Below are positions 25,957 through 39,003 of a DNA stretch of 64,000 nt, piece by piece. Numbering within the stretch: position 1 is the stretch's first letter; each line of letters opens with the position of its first letter. The notes below the pieces were generated by a model. It ran no database searches. It saw nothing but the letters and a program-made list of their open reading frames with translations, and was not told where the DNA came from. The translations under genes were made by a program, and so were the position numbers. The DNA comes from Lineus longissimus (Eukaryota; Nemertea; Pilidiophora; Heteronemertea; Lineidae), in contig NC_088318.1 of assembly GCF_910592395.1 (NCBI RefSeq), forward strand, positions 11,470,349 through 11,534,348, written 5' to 3'.

Positions 25957-27833
25957 GGGTCTGTGAAGTTGGCTCCCAGTTCCCAGTTCCCAGTTCCCAG
26001 TTCGTTATTCGTACCCATTTTGAAACATGGTGTGTTTGGGTACGAAATGGGCTAAGCATTTATTCCCAATTCAAATTTCTTTCAAATATTAACCCTCCAC
26101 AGTCCGATAACTCAACTTGGTGGTTTTAACCCTTTCCTACCAAGCTCTCGATTCAACTATCAGTGACTTTAACCCTTTCTGACCCATTTCCCGGTTCAAA
26201 ATACCAGCTCCTTATTCGTCTTAACTCGTTTTAACCCTTTATAACTCCATTTCCCGATTAATTTACAGTCACTTTAACCCTTTCTGACTCCATTTCATTC
26301 ATTTGCAAGTCTCTTTAACCCTTTCTGACTCCATTTCCCAGTTCAAAGTGCCGTGGATCGAGTTTGTTTACAATATGCAGCGCCATCTTGGAAAAGCTGT
26401 GACGTCACCGCGGTATCGTCCTTGATTTGCAAGTCACTTTAACCCTTTTTTACTCCATTTCCCGGTTCAAAATGCCAGCTCCTTATTCGTCTTAGCTCAT
26501 TTTAACCCTATATAACTCCATTTCCCTATTCAAATACTGGCTCCCAATTCAGCTATAAGTCACTTTAACCCTTTCTGACTCCATTTCATTCATTTGCAAG
26601 GCACTTTAACCCTTTCTGACTCCATTTCCCGGTTCAAAATGCCAGTTCCTTATTCGTCTTAACTCATTTCAACCCTCTATCAGTCCATTTCCCTATTCAA
26701 ATGCTGGCTCCCGATTCAGCTACAAGTCACTGCTCAGCTAAGTCTGAAGTTTCTCGTACAATCAGGTGATAGGCGGATGACCGCAGTTGCTATATTTAGT
26801 ATGGCCACTACGAAAATGGCACTATTTTGAGACGGGTATCCCTGGTTTATCTTGTGTTATTGTGTACTGGCTGTCGCCGCCAGCTAATTATGTATGTAGC
26901 CATGCTTGTTTATACCACTTGCAGCTTGCCGCAAAGCTCCTCTCTCTTGCAGTCAATGAGACGACTTAATTACCGTTCCTGATTTTAATCCCTTTCTCTG
27001 AACCAATCAGAGTGACTTGCAAATCAAGGACGATACCGCGGTGACGTCACGGCTTTTCCAAGATGGCACTGCATATTGTAAACAAACCCGATCCACGGCA
27101 TTTTGAACTGGGAAATGGAGTCAGAAAGGGTTAAAGAGACTTGCAAATGAATGAAATGGAGTCAGAAAGGGTTAAAGTGACTTGTAGCTGAATCGGGAGC
27201 CAGCATTTGAATAGGGAAATGGAGTTATATTGGGTTAAAATGAGTTAAGACGAATAAGGAGCTGGCATTTTGAACCGGGAAATGGAGTCAGAAAGGGTTA
27301 AAGTGACTTGCAAATGAATGAAATGGAGTCAGAAAGGGTTAAAGTGACTTGTAGCTGAATCGGGAGCCAGCATTTGAATAGGGAAATGGACTGATAGAGG
27401 GTTGAAATGAGTTAAGACGAATAAGGAACTGGCATTTTGAACTGGGAAATGGAGTCAAAAAGGGTTAAAGAGACTTGCAAATGAATGAAATGGAGTCAGA
27501 AAGGGTTAAGGTGACTGTAAATGAATCGGGAAATGGAGTTATAAAGGGTTAAAACGAGTTAAGACGAATAAGGAGCTGGTATTTTGAACCGGGAAATGGG
27601 TCAGAAAGGGTTAAAGTCACTGATAGTTGAATCGAGAGCTTGGTAGGAAAGGGTTAAAACCACCAAGTTGGGTTATCGGACTGTGGAGGGTTAATATTTG
27701 AAAGAAATTTGAATTGGGAACTGGGAATAAATGCTTAGCCCATTTCGTACCCAAACACACCATGTTTCAAAATGGGTACGAATAACGAACTGGGAACTGG
27801 GAACTGGGAACTGGGAGCCAACTTCACAGACCC
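25957..27833. mobile_element. Foldback DNA transposon with 9-bp target duplication (Mutator-like by target length)
   Basis: The left end begins GGGTCTGTGAAG and the right end is its exact inverse CTTCACAGACCC. GGTTAAGAC occurs directly outside both ends (25948-25956 and 27834-27842), a perfect 9-bp target-site duplication. The 1877-bp element has long inverted arms made of roughly 180-bp subrepeats rich in TTTAACCCTTTCTGACTCC. A core block with TGACGTCAC and CCAAGATGGC is present in both arms (about 26340-26440 and 27013-27117). The loop (about 26760-27010) has no credible coding sequence, so the element is non-autonomous. A 9-bp duplication is typical of Mutator-like elements; that family assignment is inference. 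Confidence 0.85.
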
Positions 27834-27842
27834 GGTTAAGAC

Positions 27843-29036
27843 CACTTTTAAAAAGGGAAGGTGGTTTGAAACTTCGTCATTTACAAAGAGATTTAGAAAT
27901 AAAATGGTGAATTTCATCGGATGAAAGAATCTTTCGGAGTTTAATTCGCCCCAACAGCTGTAATTGTTTATGATACAATGTATATGGCGAAAATGAAATG
28001 TCCGTTTTGGCACCATCCATATGGGAGAATTTCCATCCACATTGGCGTTTATCCGGATGGGCGCGACACAGTCGCTTCCCACACCCCTTCGCCGCCTGAA
28101 TAGCGGAGAACATGGTGAAAAATCATTGACAAAAAAGCAGTTTTTTACTTCATATTATTTAATTACGGTAGAACTCGACAACAAGCGAAGGGTGAATTAT
28201 GCTGGTATTTTGGGTAATCGTTGAAAAAGCCTTTCCTGATCGCAGGATGCTCGCAAATTTCCGGTCGCAGCCATTCAATGAATGCCTGATACGTATTTGA
28301 ATTCCTGATGGGACTGATGGCTCAAGTAATTAATTCGGCCGGACACGTACTTAGTGAAAACAGAATCAAAAGATTCTGTTGAAAACAGGTCGGTAACAAG
28401 GATATGATATTAAGAACTCGGTTTTCTCCTTGCACCAGAAATAATCAATGACTAAAATCTATAATTTGAAATAAAACAATTCCTCCATACGACCCATAAT
28501 AATACTATATATGAATATGATGCGTATACATGTACATGACGCAACGGCGTCCGGATTAATCAGTACTTTTCAGTTCATTTACACGTTTGGAGTATATTCA
28601 GTGTGTTGTTGTTGAAGTCGTATTGCCTACATTGTCAGTTATTGGGGAATAATTTCCCAAGTGTTTCCAAGTTCGCCACCCGAATCTTTCTTCAATGACG
28701 ATAGGGCGGGTGTCCTCTTTGCATTTGCATTTGCATCAGTAACTGAATAAATAAGAAGAAAATTCATGGAAGCGTAAAGTCGTAAATCGTATTAATTCAA
28801 ATGCAGACATGCATAACAAGGTCTGCTAGAATAAACCACAGGATAACAATGTACATGTACCTTTTGGTATATGTAGTTTAAAGCTGAATAGCACTTGCAT
28901 CCGAAGCATTTTCTTGCAATGAACACTATAAAAGCTATATGCAGTTAATGAAAGAAGGCGCAAATGGCCAACAATTAGCACACTTAGCCCTTGAGCAATA
29001 TCGTATTCTTCGTGCCAAAAAAATCCGGACAAGGGG
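27843..29036. other. Intergenic: no gene recognised
   Basis: A minus-strand open stretch at 28113-27877 (78 codons) has no recognisable domain and I do not call it. TTTGCATTTGCATTTGCATC near 28720 is a short simple repeat. No poly(A) signal for the EF-hand gene stands out on the minus strand. Confidence 0.4.
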
Positions 29037-32000
29037 CTATGTTGGTTCAAAAGCCTCTACACTTACATTTGCGTTGCGTCCGTCGTTAGTCACCTCGCTC
29101 ATGATGTAGCGGAACAGCTCTGCAACGGAAATCACAAATCAGCGTGTACATACAATGTAGCAGAGCTAGATAATACTAGTGAAAGAATAGCCAATGCGCA
29201 ACTCCCGTGATCAAAAGTAAAAGTAACAAGCGTTTGGGTGAATCTTTAGTGCGTACTTGAAATTTTCGGTGATTTATCATTCCAGCGTTCAAAAATTTCA
29301 TGTTTAAGATGATTTTTAGATAGCCGACTAAAGAAAGGATGACAGTGAAAGCTGGTAACGCATGTGCATATGTCTTTCTACGAATTGATTCCTACCACGT
29401 AAATCAAATCTACGGGTAAATCTTGGATCCATTTGGTTGTGGGGGAAGGCGTTGTTGATTAACGCTTTTGCCGTCTCGTCCGGATCGTCAATATTATCCA
29501 CTACTGCGCTGATCCAATCGCTCAGGATACATGACTGACCATCGTAACCACGGTTGTCAAAGTCGCGATTTTCCATCAGTGAACTTAATTTTTCTTCCAA
29601 CGTCACTGAAAGAATGAAGAAAGGGAGGGGTTGTTAGTTTACAGTTTGCATTTAATTTTCCCAAAAGGTTGTCACTCTCGGTGAAGCCAGGGCCACCTTT
29701 GATCACAAGACATGCTAGATGATCAACCTGGGCGACAGGTCGCATTCTCCAACCAGACGTAATATTCAAGCACCCCCTCTGCCATGCAGTTTATTGAGAT
29801 GTTCAAATCAGGAATAAGTGAAGGACATTTGTAGTTGAAAATCTGAAATTAGCAAGCATATCTAATGCTTGGAATAAGAATAGCTAATAACTTACCAACT
29901 CCAGGCTGGTATACTTTGAATACAAGTATATTTCTTTGGTAACTACATGTACTGATACTGAATTGAAAACCAACTTACTGACAGTTTCAACGCTCACATC
30001 TTCTGGTTTCAAATCCGGGGTGTCGGGGATTCCATATTTGACCCGGATTGCGGAAATGAAGTCTTTTATTCGCCTTGCGTCGCTTGGGAACGCTTCAGCC
30101 ATCAGACCACCCAACAAAACTAAAGGACGAAGAGGGATAAGTATAATTTTTACCGTGATGACGCTTGAGGCCGGTTCACGTTATTCGGCGCAAATTGCTC
30201 ATGACTTTTTTTCGCAAATCACCTCTGGAGGAAAAACCACAGGACCAAATCGTGAAATCTTAGGATAATTTTTTCGGTTGCTTTATCCGGTTGGGATCAA
30301 AGACGACGCTGTAGGTACACACGCAGCTAGTCACATTCTACACTTCACGGTACTACATGTAGTATGTGTCGACGGGTTCAGGCCGGTTGATGAAAAGGGC
30401 GTATATTCTACATGAACCAATACAGTCAGTCAATTGTGATTAGTGTACAAGCGCCCCTCAACTTGCATAATAGGCATAACCCGTTGACACATTTTTATCA
30501 TAAACTTATATATACCATCAATGGGCAACTCGACGGCATCTTTAGGCATGAATGTCTCGAGGACCGCTTCCGTGTAACAGGCATCATCTAAATCAAGCGT
30601 CTCCTTCAGCCATACGACCAACTCGGGTTTGTCCATGATAAAATCCCCATCAGCATTAACTGAATGAAGTGAGCACAACATCTTCTTATAGATTTCGCCG
30701 CGGACGAACTCCTCCGATGTGATGATGTCGTCATTATCTGTAATATAAACGTTATTTACACATTATATACGTGCGTTTCCTTCCGGTGGTCGCGTGTAAT
30801 TGTGTTCCGTGAAGACATCCAAATGCTCGGTCTTTCTTCTAAACGTTCTGATTTAGAACGAAGATCGGAAACTTGTCTTCTGAATACAGTCTCCTTCGGC
30901 GGCTCTGGTTTCCTCCTAGTTACATTACAATCGCGCAATATCGTTTATAGATCTATTAATGTGTGTAGTTGACGCTCAGCTCTCAACTCAATAATCAAAA
31001 AGAAACCTACTCTCATCATGTTCAGTGGCAGCGTCCATCAGGGCCTTCTTGATCGTTCCCTTCATTTCAGACGCAATTTCGTCATTCTGATCAACCTCCG
31101 ATACGATGAACTTGCGGTAGTCTATCATTGGGATACTGCCTCGTGGGCGTTTGATTGAGCTGGTGAGGCTATTTTGTAACGCCATTCGAGAAAGTCTGTA
31201 CACATTTGTTCGCATCACTAGAAATAGATTGTGGCATTTAAAGCAAGGTGCATCACGCATGCAGTTAAGAACTTATTAAGGAAATAGCGGAACTATATAC
31301 TGTACGTCATTTACGGAGCGTGATTACGACAAGATAAGAAAGGATCACCGTTTCCAAAAGTGATTTGTGATTGTGAAATCTCCCTCGTGATTACCTAAGA
31401 CCCCCATATGGCGAAAAGATAATGAATTACTTACTATCCTCTTCTTCCTCTGAAGGGGCAAATCGTTCCATAATCTCCTTCACCACCTTTCGTAGAAACA
31501 CCTTTGTCGGCGGGAATGCCATCGCGAACAGGCCATTAATAAAAACTGAAAGTGTAAATAATTGAATTAAAGAGAAAACGATGAAACAATCACAACCGCA
31601 AAATAAAACAAGAAAACACACGATTTTGTTTCTTTGGGGGACAAGATCACAGGAGTGGTTTTCTTGGCCCGGAAATCCACAATGCCACAGCTTTCTGGTG
31701 GCCAAAAAAACCTGCAATACCAATCTCCCAATGAGATGACGAGCCGGAAGTGGCCAAATGAACGTCAGTAAACGGTTGCTAGTATCAGTAAGCAAACGTA
31801 ACCAATGGTGCGGCTAGGAGATTGCTGCAATGCATGTACCTACCATCAGGAGGCGATGCGCGGCAGTTCACGTCAGGCATGAACATGTATTTGAGGGCTA
31901 TTACGCTCACCCCGACGGACTTGGGAATTTTCAATTCCGAGCTGAGCCACTGTTTGAGTTCTTCCATGTCTAGCAGACCGTCCTCGCCGCAGCCATTGGT

Positions 32001-35000
32001 AAAGCTCGCAGTGAACTTCCTGCGGAGCCTGCCGCTGCAGAAATCATGTAGGCTGACTTTTTCATCACCTGAAAAAGCAACCAATCGGTTAAACGATCAA
32101 TAAATTCGGTCAATCAATCATTTGCCGTTTTGCAGGATAACCACACTTTTTACTCAATTGGTAAATTTTGGAATTGAAAAGTTGATAATTACCCGCCGGT
32201 GCGGTTGGCGTTTTTAATGATAGGCCTACTTCTGCTCCCAACCCACAGCGCTAGCCGGCTGTCTAAATTACAAAATACCCTCTAGAGACAACTGTAGGCT
32301 TCCAACCTCATGAATATTCATTTAGTGGTGTTGCCTTTTGTAGCAGACTGATAAAGTGTTATCGAAGATAAAATATTACTTCATATAAATTCCTCCTACT
32401 ATGGTGCAACATACAGTAAAAAAACGTACCCTCCTGGCCCTGTAGCGAATCAATAACTTCTTCGATGTCTTTAGCTGCAGCTCCCCTGAACTTGGATACC
32501 ACGAATTCTTTCACGTTGTTTTTAAAGTCGTCAGCCGAGATGTAGGGTGATTCACCAGCCATTGCTTTGAATTTCTTCGTTTCCTCTGAAATGACAATAT
32601 TTCAAAGTAAGTAAGAAAGTAATTAAGTAAATAATTTTAAAGTAACTCAGTAAGTAAGAGGGCGGTATCCATAGATTATTGAAGACGTTTGACAGACGCT
32701 CGCAAGGCCATAGGCTCCGATCCGCTACGCTGGATAGTTGGACGGGCCAGCTAAGGGCTGGTAGACGCTTACCCTCTAGTTCGACTTCGTTCAAGGCAAA
32801 GACGGTTCTGATGGCCTTCCCGATCCAATTGGTGTATGAGTAATCGCTGGGAAATGCACGTTCCGAAAGTTCGAGTAAAAAATCTGAAGGACAAAGAAAA
32901 TTGATAAATATTACTGCCGTTGTCGGATATCTTTGAAACTGGTTTTGATTGATCCTTGCCTCCAACCGAACATGATAAACAGATTAAAAAACCTACCTGC
33001 TTTTACCAAAGTGCCATCTTTGGCTTTGAACAGCTTCATGAGCGCATCGCAGCATCCCTCTGCGTCGTCTGCGAGTCCACAGACGCTTTGCAACCAAGCC
33101 ACCAGCTCGCGTCTGCTTATCAAGTCATCACTGTCTGCGCCATAGTCTGCCAGTGATCGGATCACCTTGAAAATTTTATACATCCTTTCGAATTCTCGGC
33201 GCGACACATTACCATCATTATCTATAAACATGAAATATAATCAAATCTATATATGATACATGCATTTGCGGTGTAGATATCAAAATCATACAAACTGTTT
33301 TTAATTTGAAATTTATGCTTGGTTTCAATATGATACGTGTGGCAAGATTGCAAAATGATTATGTTGAAATATGTTCAGATTTTAAATGATACAAAAGTAT
33401 CTAAATCTAAAATGTGTTTGATTTTTAAGGAAAAAAATGTTTTGGAAAACAATCTGCGTTCCGCGACCTGATACTTACTTGGGTCAAGTTTTTCAATTTC
33501 GTTCTTCGCTCGATCCGAGTTTCGACGTAGTCCCTCGTTTATTCGCCTTCCAATACGAACCTGGGCAGGGGTCCCCAGTAACCTCTTCAATGTCTCCTTG
33601 AAACGCTTTTTCATTAGAGTAACCGGAATAAAATCCTTTCCTCCGGATAACAAATTAAATTCTTGATAGAGATCTGAAATAGGACGGATTTACAAATGAA
33701 TCCTTTCGGGGGGGGGGGGCATAACCTCAGACTAACACTTGGCACTAACGAACGGGGTACAAGAGAAGGAAGATACGACTGATTCTTGTGGAAACATTTT
33801 CTTACTAAAAAACAGTAGCGATACGATGCCGTGTAGTGAAACCCCCATAAGAATCATCCTATTGTCTTTGACCAGCCCGCTCGTACCGAGGCCGAAATTC
33901 CTGTTGATCCAAGATCCCATAAAACAGATTTCATGGGGTCAATAGGCCTTAACCAGCATGGGAAAATAAACGTAATGATAAATATAAATATAAATGATAA
34001 ATATTTTGGACCATACGTTTTGTTACTACATGTATATTGATGTTTGAAACATCAGGCCGATGGTGACTTCCCTGGCAAGCAGTCTTAAGAAATAAAGGTT
34101 TAATAATGGGCATTCCAAAGAGGCATTTTCGACAGACGTCCAGTGTTAAGCTTGAGCTGCCGCCTGTTGCTGAAGTAATCCCCTCTGCTCACTCCAAGGT
34201 CACTCCAAGTGCCGTCCGCCTGCCCCAACCGGCTGGTAACTTTTGGTCTTTTGAGCATGTAACTCCGTTTGATATCATATGTGACTCACATTCCTCGACA
34301 CGAACTTCTCTCTATTCTTCGGTAAAAAACCAAGAAGTCTTGAAATATATATCAAAGATGTTGTAAAGAAAGAATGATTTAACTGACTCGTGGTACAATG
34401 TTAAGTAAAAAATGTGGTCAACTTACTCGACCTCATAACATCGTCAAACTTAAACTTCCTCCTACACGCATGCATGACCCTGTTGACCTTGGACGCGAAG
34501 TCGGGAACAATGGTCCTGTACATTGCTTCAGCAAGGCCTGAAATCAAGGGACTTGATGAAGAGGAGGATGAAAATGTGTCTGCTTGCCCTTCTTGAGTAC
34601 TCGGAATATGCATACTGTGGGCAGACACAAAACACGGGCATGATTGAATTTTTTTCTCGGAGAAAACATGGAATCAACCCTGCCCCCCCCCCCCCAAGAA
34701 CAGGGGTTCAAACTAACGTAGACATGGCTATGGGTTGGCCTGTTGCTCACAGTATAGAATTGGATATGAATTGGCAGTTAGCTCACAGTATTGACATGAT
34801 GGTGTATATTATGGTGGTTCGCTCATAGCATAGAATGTTGGTTTCCTTACTGTCAGTGGTGAGTTCAGTCTCCTCAGCTAACATGAGAACCTTCTTCATT
34901 CCTACAAGATCAGCATCTCTAATGGTCCATTCTCTTATCCATTCCAACAGCTCAGCATCGCTCATCTTGCTTACATCACCATCAGTGTTCTTTGCCGCAA

Positions 35001-36072
35001 ATGTTTCTTCTATTTTGAAGAAGAGCTGGGCGTCGTAAAATTCATCAAGAGAGATATTGCCGTCGCCGTCTGTGGAGAAATTATGATAAACATTTGATTA
35101 ATGAAACTCTATCTTCATCACCAGATCTCTTAACTTTACATAAACCTCGACTATCATTAAGGGTTGACCTTGCTAAAATGTGCACATTTTACTACGTGAA
35201 ATCATATTATAGAAGAATGTTAATTTTTGGTACCAACAACGCCCATGAACACATAACATGGAAAATATAAGTTTGTACCTGCTCTCCCGAAGTCCGAGTC
35301 ATCCGATCGGCGTTTCCCGGGAACGTCTCGATTCTTATAGTAGGTTTGGGATATACACCGTGAATTTGGTGCTTTTGCAAAAAAGGGCCTGTGAAATCGA
35401 ATGGTTGTGTATCACAAAATGACCTACCCTGGTCCTTTGCGGCCATTCTTGCCACCATATTGTCAACTTCCTGTTTCTTGAGAGCGGCGTTGAGAGCTGG
35501 TTTACGCTCGCCAATCATTTCCTCCGCGTATACTCTGTACTCGTTCATTGAGAGGAGTGAATCTGGTCCGGCGATTTTTTTGAACTTCGCCTCATGTTCT
35601 ATAAAAAGGAAACCAGGTGCAAATATCTAGTTAGGTTTCGCACGACTACGATTTAGTCTCGTTCATTTTCTTATAGTTATAAACTTTGGTTGCCTATGTC
35701 GGGTTTTCGTTTTTTGCCACGCTGCGCGGTGTCGATGTCGCAACCGTATCCGCCATGCAGGGTGGTGCTATGTAAGCAGTCAAACAGGAGTTTTAATAAC
35801 ATTTCAATGAATGTAGTTTGTGCTTTAGAGTAGAAAGTAACATTTCACTGTTATGTGTGATGTCTCGCTAAACGCCGCTTCGTTGGAGCTTAAATTTCGC
35901 CCACAAATTCAGCGGCCACGTCGGTCTTTGCAATAAACACTCTGCGATAGGCCTAAAAGGTAAAATGCGACAGATTTCTAGAAGTAGCAACAATCTAACC
36001 TGCTTTCTCAGCATCCGTCAATGCAATATGCTCCTTGACTCCAGCAAGCATATCTTCATACCGTTTTACCAT
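29037..36072 (-). CDS. Tandem EF-hand calcium-binding protein, 819 residues, 15 exons
   Basis: Coding exons in gene order: 36072-36000, 35598-35428, 35069-34851, 34537-34427, 33673-33479, 33221-32997, 32883-32773, 32585-32430, 32068-31844, 31545-31435, 31217-31011, 30737-30516, 30119-29979, 29605-29396, 29119-29037 (TAG). All introns are GT-AG and phase 1; the exons sum to 2460 nt. After the first exon a three-exon cassette repeats four times: A (156-207 nt, helical), B (219-225 nt), C (111-141 nt, helical, often with AFPSD or AFPP), then a degenerate B and C. The A/B junction cuts an EF-hand loop: DQDGDGNISLDE, DPNNDGNVSRRE, a degraded loop in cassette 3, DENNDDIITSEE. B also holds a second, weaker loop before an EL-x2-WL helix (for example NADGDFIMDKPE). 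No signal peptide or membrane segment, so probably cytosolic Ca2+ binding. I do not recognise the family. The last exon could instead splice at 29067; reading on to TAG preserves the EF-like NVSVEAF. Confidence 0.82.
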
Positions 36073-36210
36073 TTTGCTAACTTTCTGAAAACTTTGTATA
36101 GTAAGATGCTAAGGGTACTGCCACTCCCCGAACGTCGCTGAAGCAAAAATGTGATTCCGTTCCTTGCTTGGCTGTCGCAGACCGAATAGTGGCTAAAGAC
36201 AAGTTAGTCG

Positions 36211-36220
36211 CGGCCTTATA
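36211..36220 (-). promoter_or_regulatory. Possible TATA element of the EF-hand gene
   Basis: The minus strand reads TATAAGGCCG preceded by TAT, about 140 bp upstream of the ATG at 36072. Only position and composition support it. Confidence 0.25.
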
Positions 36221-37370
36221 ATAGGTTCGAATGAGCCCCTCCTAAAATCTTGTCTGTTCCTGCCAGACACGGCTTGTTTAATGCATGAGGACCCCGACCC
36301 TGGGTTATCGATGTGCAGCGAACTGCTATTGGAAATGGCCTTGCTGCATATATTTGTTAGGAGAAAAAAAAAAATCAATTTTATGGTGATTCAGCGGTGG
36401 TTATGGTCTAGTGATAATTCCAAGGCCAAGTTGTTGTTTACAAAACAACGTTCATTCTATCCGCGTGTTGGCGTTGTAACATTGTTGACTAGGTATGTAA
36501 ATTGGTCAATCGGGATAAGGTTCAAAAGTTAGATTTTTCGCTTTTGGACAAAATCGTGTAATTGGTCCTCTCCGGAATTGTCTAAGGTAGAAAGATGTCA
36601 ATTAACGGCTCCATTACACAGGCTTTGACCAGGCCTTGCTAAGTGGTCCGATCAGAATAGCTATATTGAGCATGCCTTTATTGAGAAGACAGGAAACGAT
36701 GGCTTTCATACACCTATATAAAGACACAGGACTTTTTTGGTCATTTAAGATTTATTTGTATGACAATTACATGCAGAAATTATACCAAATCTTAGAAAGA
36801 TATTGCATGCCGTGCCTACATCCGAGAAATGCTACAAATGTCTACCAATCACTATTTGATGAATTTAGCCCTGTATGGGACTACGGATCCTACCAGTGTT
36901 CTATATGCATTACACTGTAGAAGCATTCTATATGTCAGAAGGACGGGGGTTTGGGGGCTCCCCCATGTCGAACAGTTGTGTAGAGCTTGCACTACATAAT
37001 AGCAAGCAGCATGGACCACGACCTTTGGCGTCTCTACTCTTTGCTCGAAGATTGGCGTACTAGTGCAGGTCCTAGGCTCCAATGTCAAAGCACAGATGTA
37101 AACAGGATCTTGCCTGTCAAGGTGCATTGCATGCTAAATTTGAGGAGTGCCGCTTTTTGAAGTCGGGTTATCTACAATCCCTGACAAGCATCCACCTTCT
37201 CCACACATGTTTCCACCCCATGCTCATGAAACGACCCGGTCCACAGATCGTGTGGTATTCGAAAACGCATCCCACTTCCAGATGCCGTAAATTTTATCTG
37301 CAAGCACCCTTCCTTTCCATGTAGGCCTATGTTCCCATTCCCATGCTCATCGCCAACACTTGTCGCGGGG
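36221..37370. other. Intergenic: no gene recognised
   Basis: Only short open frames without domain signatures are present on either strand. No repeats or RNA gene stand out until the TTTCGCTACAT array begins. Confidence 0.4.
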
Positions 37371-37590
37371 TAGTCAAAGGGAATTACTGTCGTTTCGCTA
37401 CATTGCCAGTTCGCTACAAGTCGTTTCGCTACATGTGGCGGTCGTTTCGCTACATGGTAGGTCGTTTCGCTACATGATGGGTATGGTCGTTTCGCTACAT
37501 GGAGGACGTTTCGCTACATGGGTGGAGTCGTTTCGCTACATGGATGTACGTTTCGCTACATCGTAGGTCGTTTCGCTACATGGATGTAGT
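37371..37590 (+). repeat. TTTCGCTACAT tandem array, left copy
   Basis: Nine exact TTTCGCTACAT words plus one TTCGCTACAAG variant are spaced about 17-28 bp apart, with short variable spacers (TGGCGGTCG, GGTAGGTCG, GGAGGACG). The same ordered spacers recur in inverse orientation at 51408-51562, so the two loci are copies of one sequence and not independent simple repeats. Confidence 0.85.
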
Positions 37591-37926
37591 CATTATTTTT
37601 TCAAGTTTGTATCTGTTGTGAATTTAGGGAAAAAATGCTCGAGTATAGTACAATTACAGATTCGTCTTCGGGTAATCATCATCATCAACATCATCATCAT
37701 TGTTCACGGCGTAGTAACCAAATTTGATTTTTGCCGCATGCAGTTTGAACGGGCTAAGTGCGCGGGTGCATAACAAAAGTTTGAAACAAAAACTCGGAAA
37801 TGATCTGCTCGTTCAAAAAAAAGTTTGTTATAGGGTAACGAAATAAAAACGTAACAAATGTCTACCAATTCAAAGTCCTCCACACTTATTTACAAAAGTA
37901 ATACTGGCGGTTTTAATTATGAAACA

Positions 37927-38154
37927 CTACGGGTCTTGGGCCCAGAATCTGTCCAAGCCTCTCTTGAATGCGACAGCGTTGTCGGCATTTACGACCCAGC
38001 CTGGCAGCGAATTCCAACCCCTCACGGTTCTCACCATGAAAGCATTTTTCCTGACGTTTGACCGTGGCCGGGTATGTCTGAGCTTATATTGATGTCCCCT
38101 AGTGGTTTGGGGACCCCCTTGGTGAAGGTAAGGGTGACCACGCCGGTCCACCAT
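37927..38154 (-). pseudogene. C-terminal fragment of a non-LTR retrotransposon reverse transcriptase (copy 1)
   Basis: The peptide contains RGHQYKLRHTRPRSNVRKN and VRGWNSLPGWVV followed by FKRGLDRFW. This is the typical extreme C-terminus of reverse transcriptases from CR1/Jockey-like non-LTR elements. Nothing of the polymerase core is present, so this is a 5'-truncated tail carried along in the satellite. Confidence 0.75.
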
Positions 38155-38408
38155 ACACCAGGGATTTAAAAAGCAAGAGACATCAAAGAGACGTGGGTTC
38201 CATGGTGGCTAATTAACAACAACACGATTATGACAAGTCGGACATTGCAATTAAAGCCATGCCGTTAAAGTTCCAGGAATCGCTTTGATTTTATACCCGT
38301 TGCTTGAAAAGTCGGTGTCGTTAGCTACGCGCATAATAGCAACGCATTACCGAGACTGACCACGAGGAGGTGACACCACCAGTCTCATAAAAAAAGGGGG
38401 TTACTCAC

Positions 38409-38795
38409 CACTCTTAGAAAAAAAGGTTCCAATTAGCACCCTGGCATTTTAGCACCCTCCCAAGGGGTTCTATGGCCAACACCTTGATGGCCAAAAATAT
38501 TCTAAATAATTCCTTTATTGATGAATTTATGAAAAATTTAGCCTTTAACCCATTATTCACTATAAAAGAAATAATTTTAATGGATAACATATAGGTAAAA
38601 TTTGATTTGAAAATATGGGGTGCTATTTTGCCCCCCTGTGGGAGAACCCCTAAGCCGGGGTGCAAAATAGCACCCCATATTTTCAAATCAAAAGTTAAAG
38701 TTAGTTAACGGCTCATTAGACAAATAGGCCATAAAACCCCTTCAGAGGGTGTTAAAATGCCAGGGTGCTAATTGGAACCTTTTTTTCTAAGAGTG
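38409..38795. mobile_element. Palindromic MITE-like insert with a nested palindrome (unit 1 copy)
   Basis: The outer arms run from CACTCTTAGAAAAAAAGG to its inverse CCTTTTTTTCTAAGAGTG with about 50 bp of near-perfect pairing. Inside lies a second palindrome (about 38605-38695) with arms reading GGGGTGCTATTTTGC and its inverse. No convincing target duplication is visible. Related copies sit in each satellite unit (starting near 39626, 40841, 42052 and 43270). Confidence 0.75.
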
Positions 38796-39003
38796 TCAGT
38801 CGGAAAAAAATGCGCTAGTCGCTTAGGCCCATTTTTGTGATCAGTGGTTCAGAAAGAATAAAAAGGGAAAAAAGAGTTCGACCGAGCCCCTCGTCTGCAC
38901 TTAGTGCAGAGTTGAATGAGCGAATGCGTGGAAGTGCTGAGTGGGGGGGGGGGGGGATGTCAAATAAATAATACGAATGCGGACAACTCGGACAACTTGA
39001 AAC

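Larger units (their letters stand above)
37792..39003 (-). repeat. 1.2-kb satellite, unit 1 of 5 (1212 bp)
   Basis: This is the most diverged unit (GTCTTGGGCCC insertion near 37930, CAAAAAAAAGTTTG near 37820). Its minus strand carries the reverse transcriptase tail at 38154-37927, the palindromic insert at 38409-38795 and a 14-G run near 38943. It looks like the founder or oldest edge of the array. Confidence 0.9.

Noticed and set aside
27877-28113. 78-codon minus-strand frame next to the foldback element as an extra EF-hand exon
   Set aside because: No EF-loop signature, no convincing splice sites, and the EF-hand gene already closes with an in-frame TAG at 29037.
33708-33719. G run here and C run at 34682 as regulatory G-quadruplex elements of the EF-hand gene
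   Set aside because: They are isolated intronic homopolymers; similar runs occur throughout the window without pattern.
37371-37590. CRISPR-like array
   Set aside because: The repeated word is only 11 bp, spacers are short and shared with a second locus, and the genome is eukaryotic.
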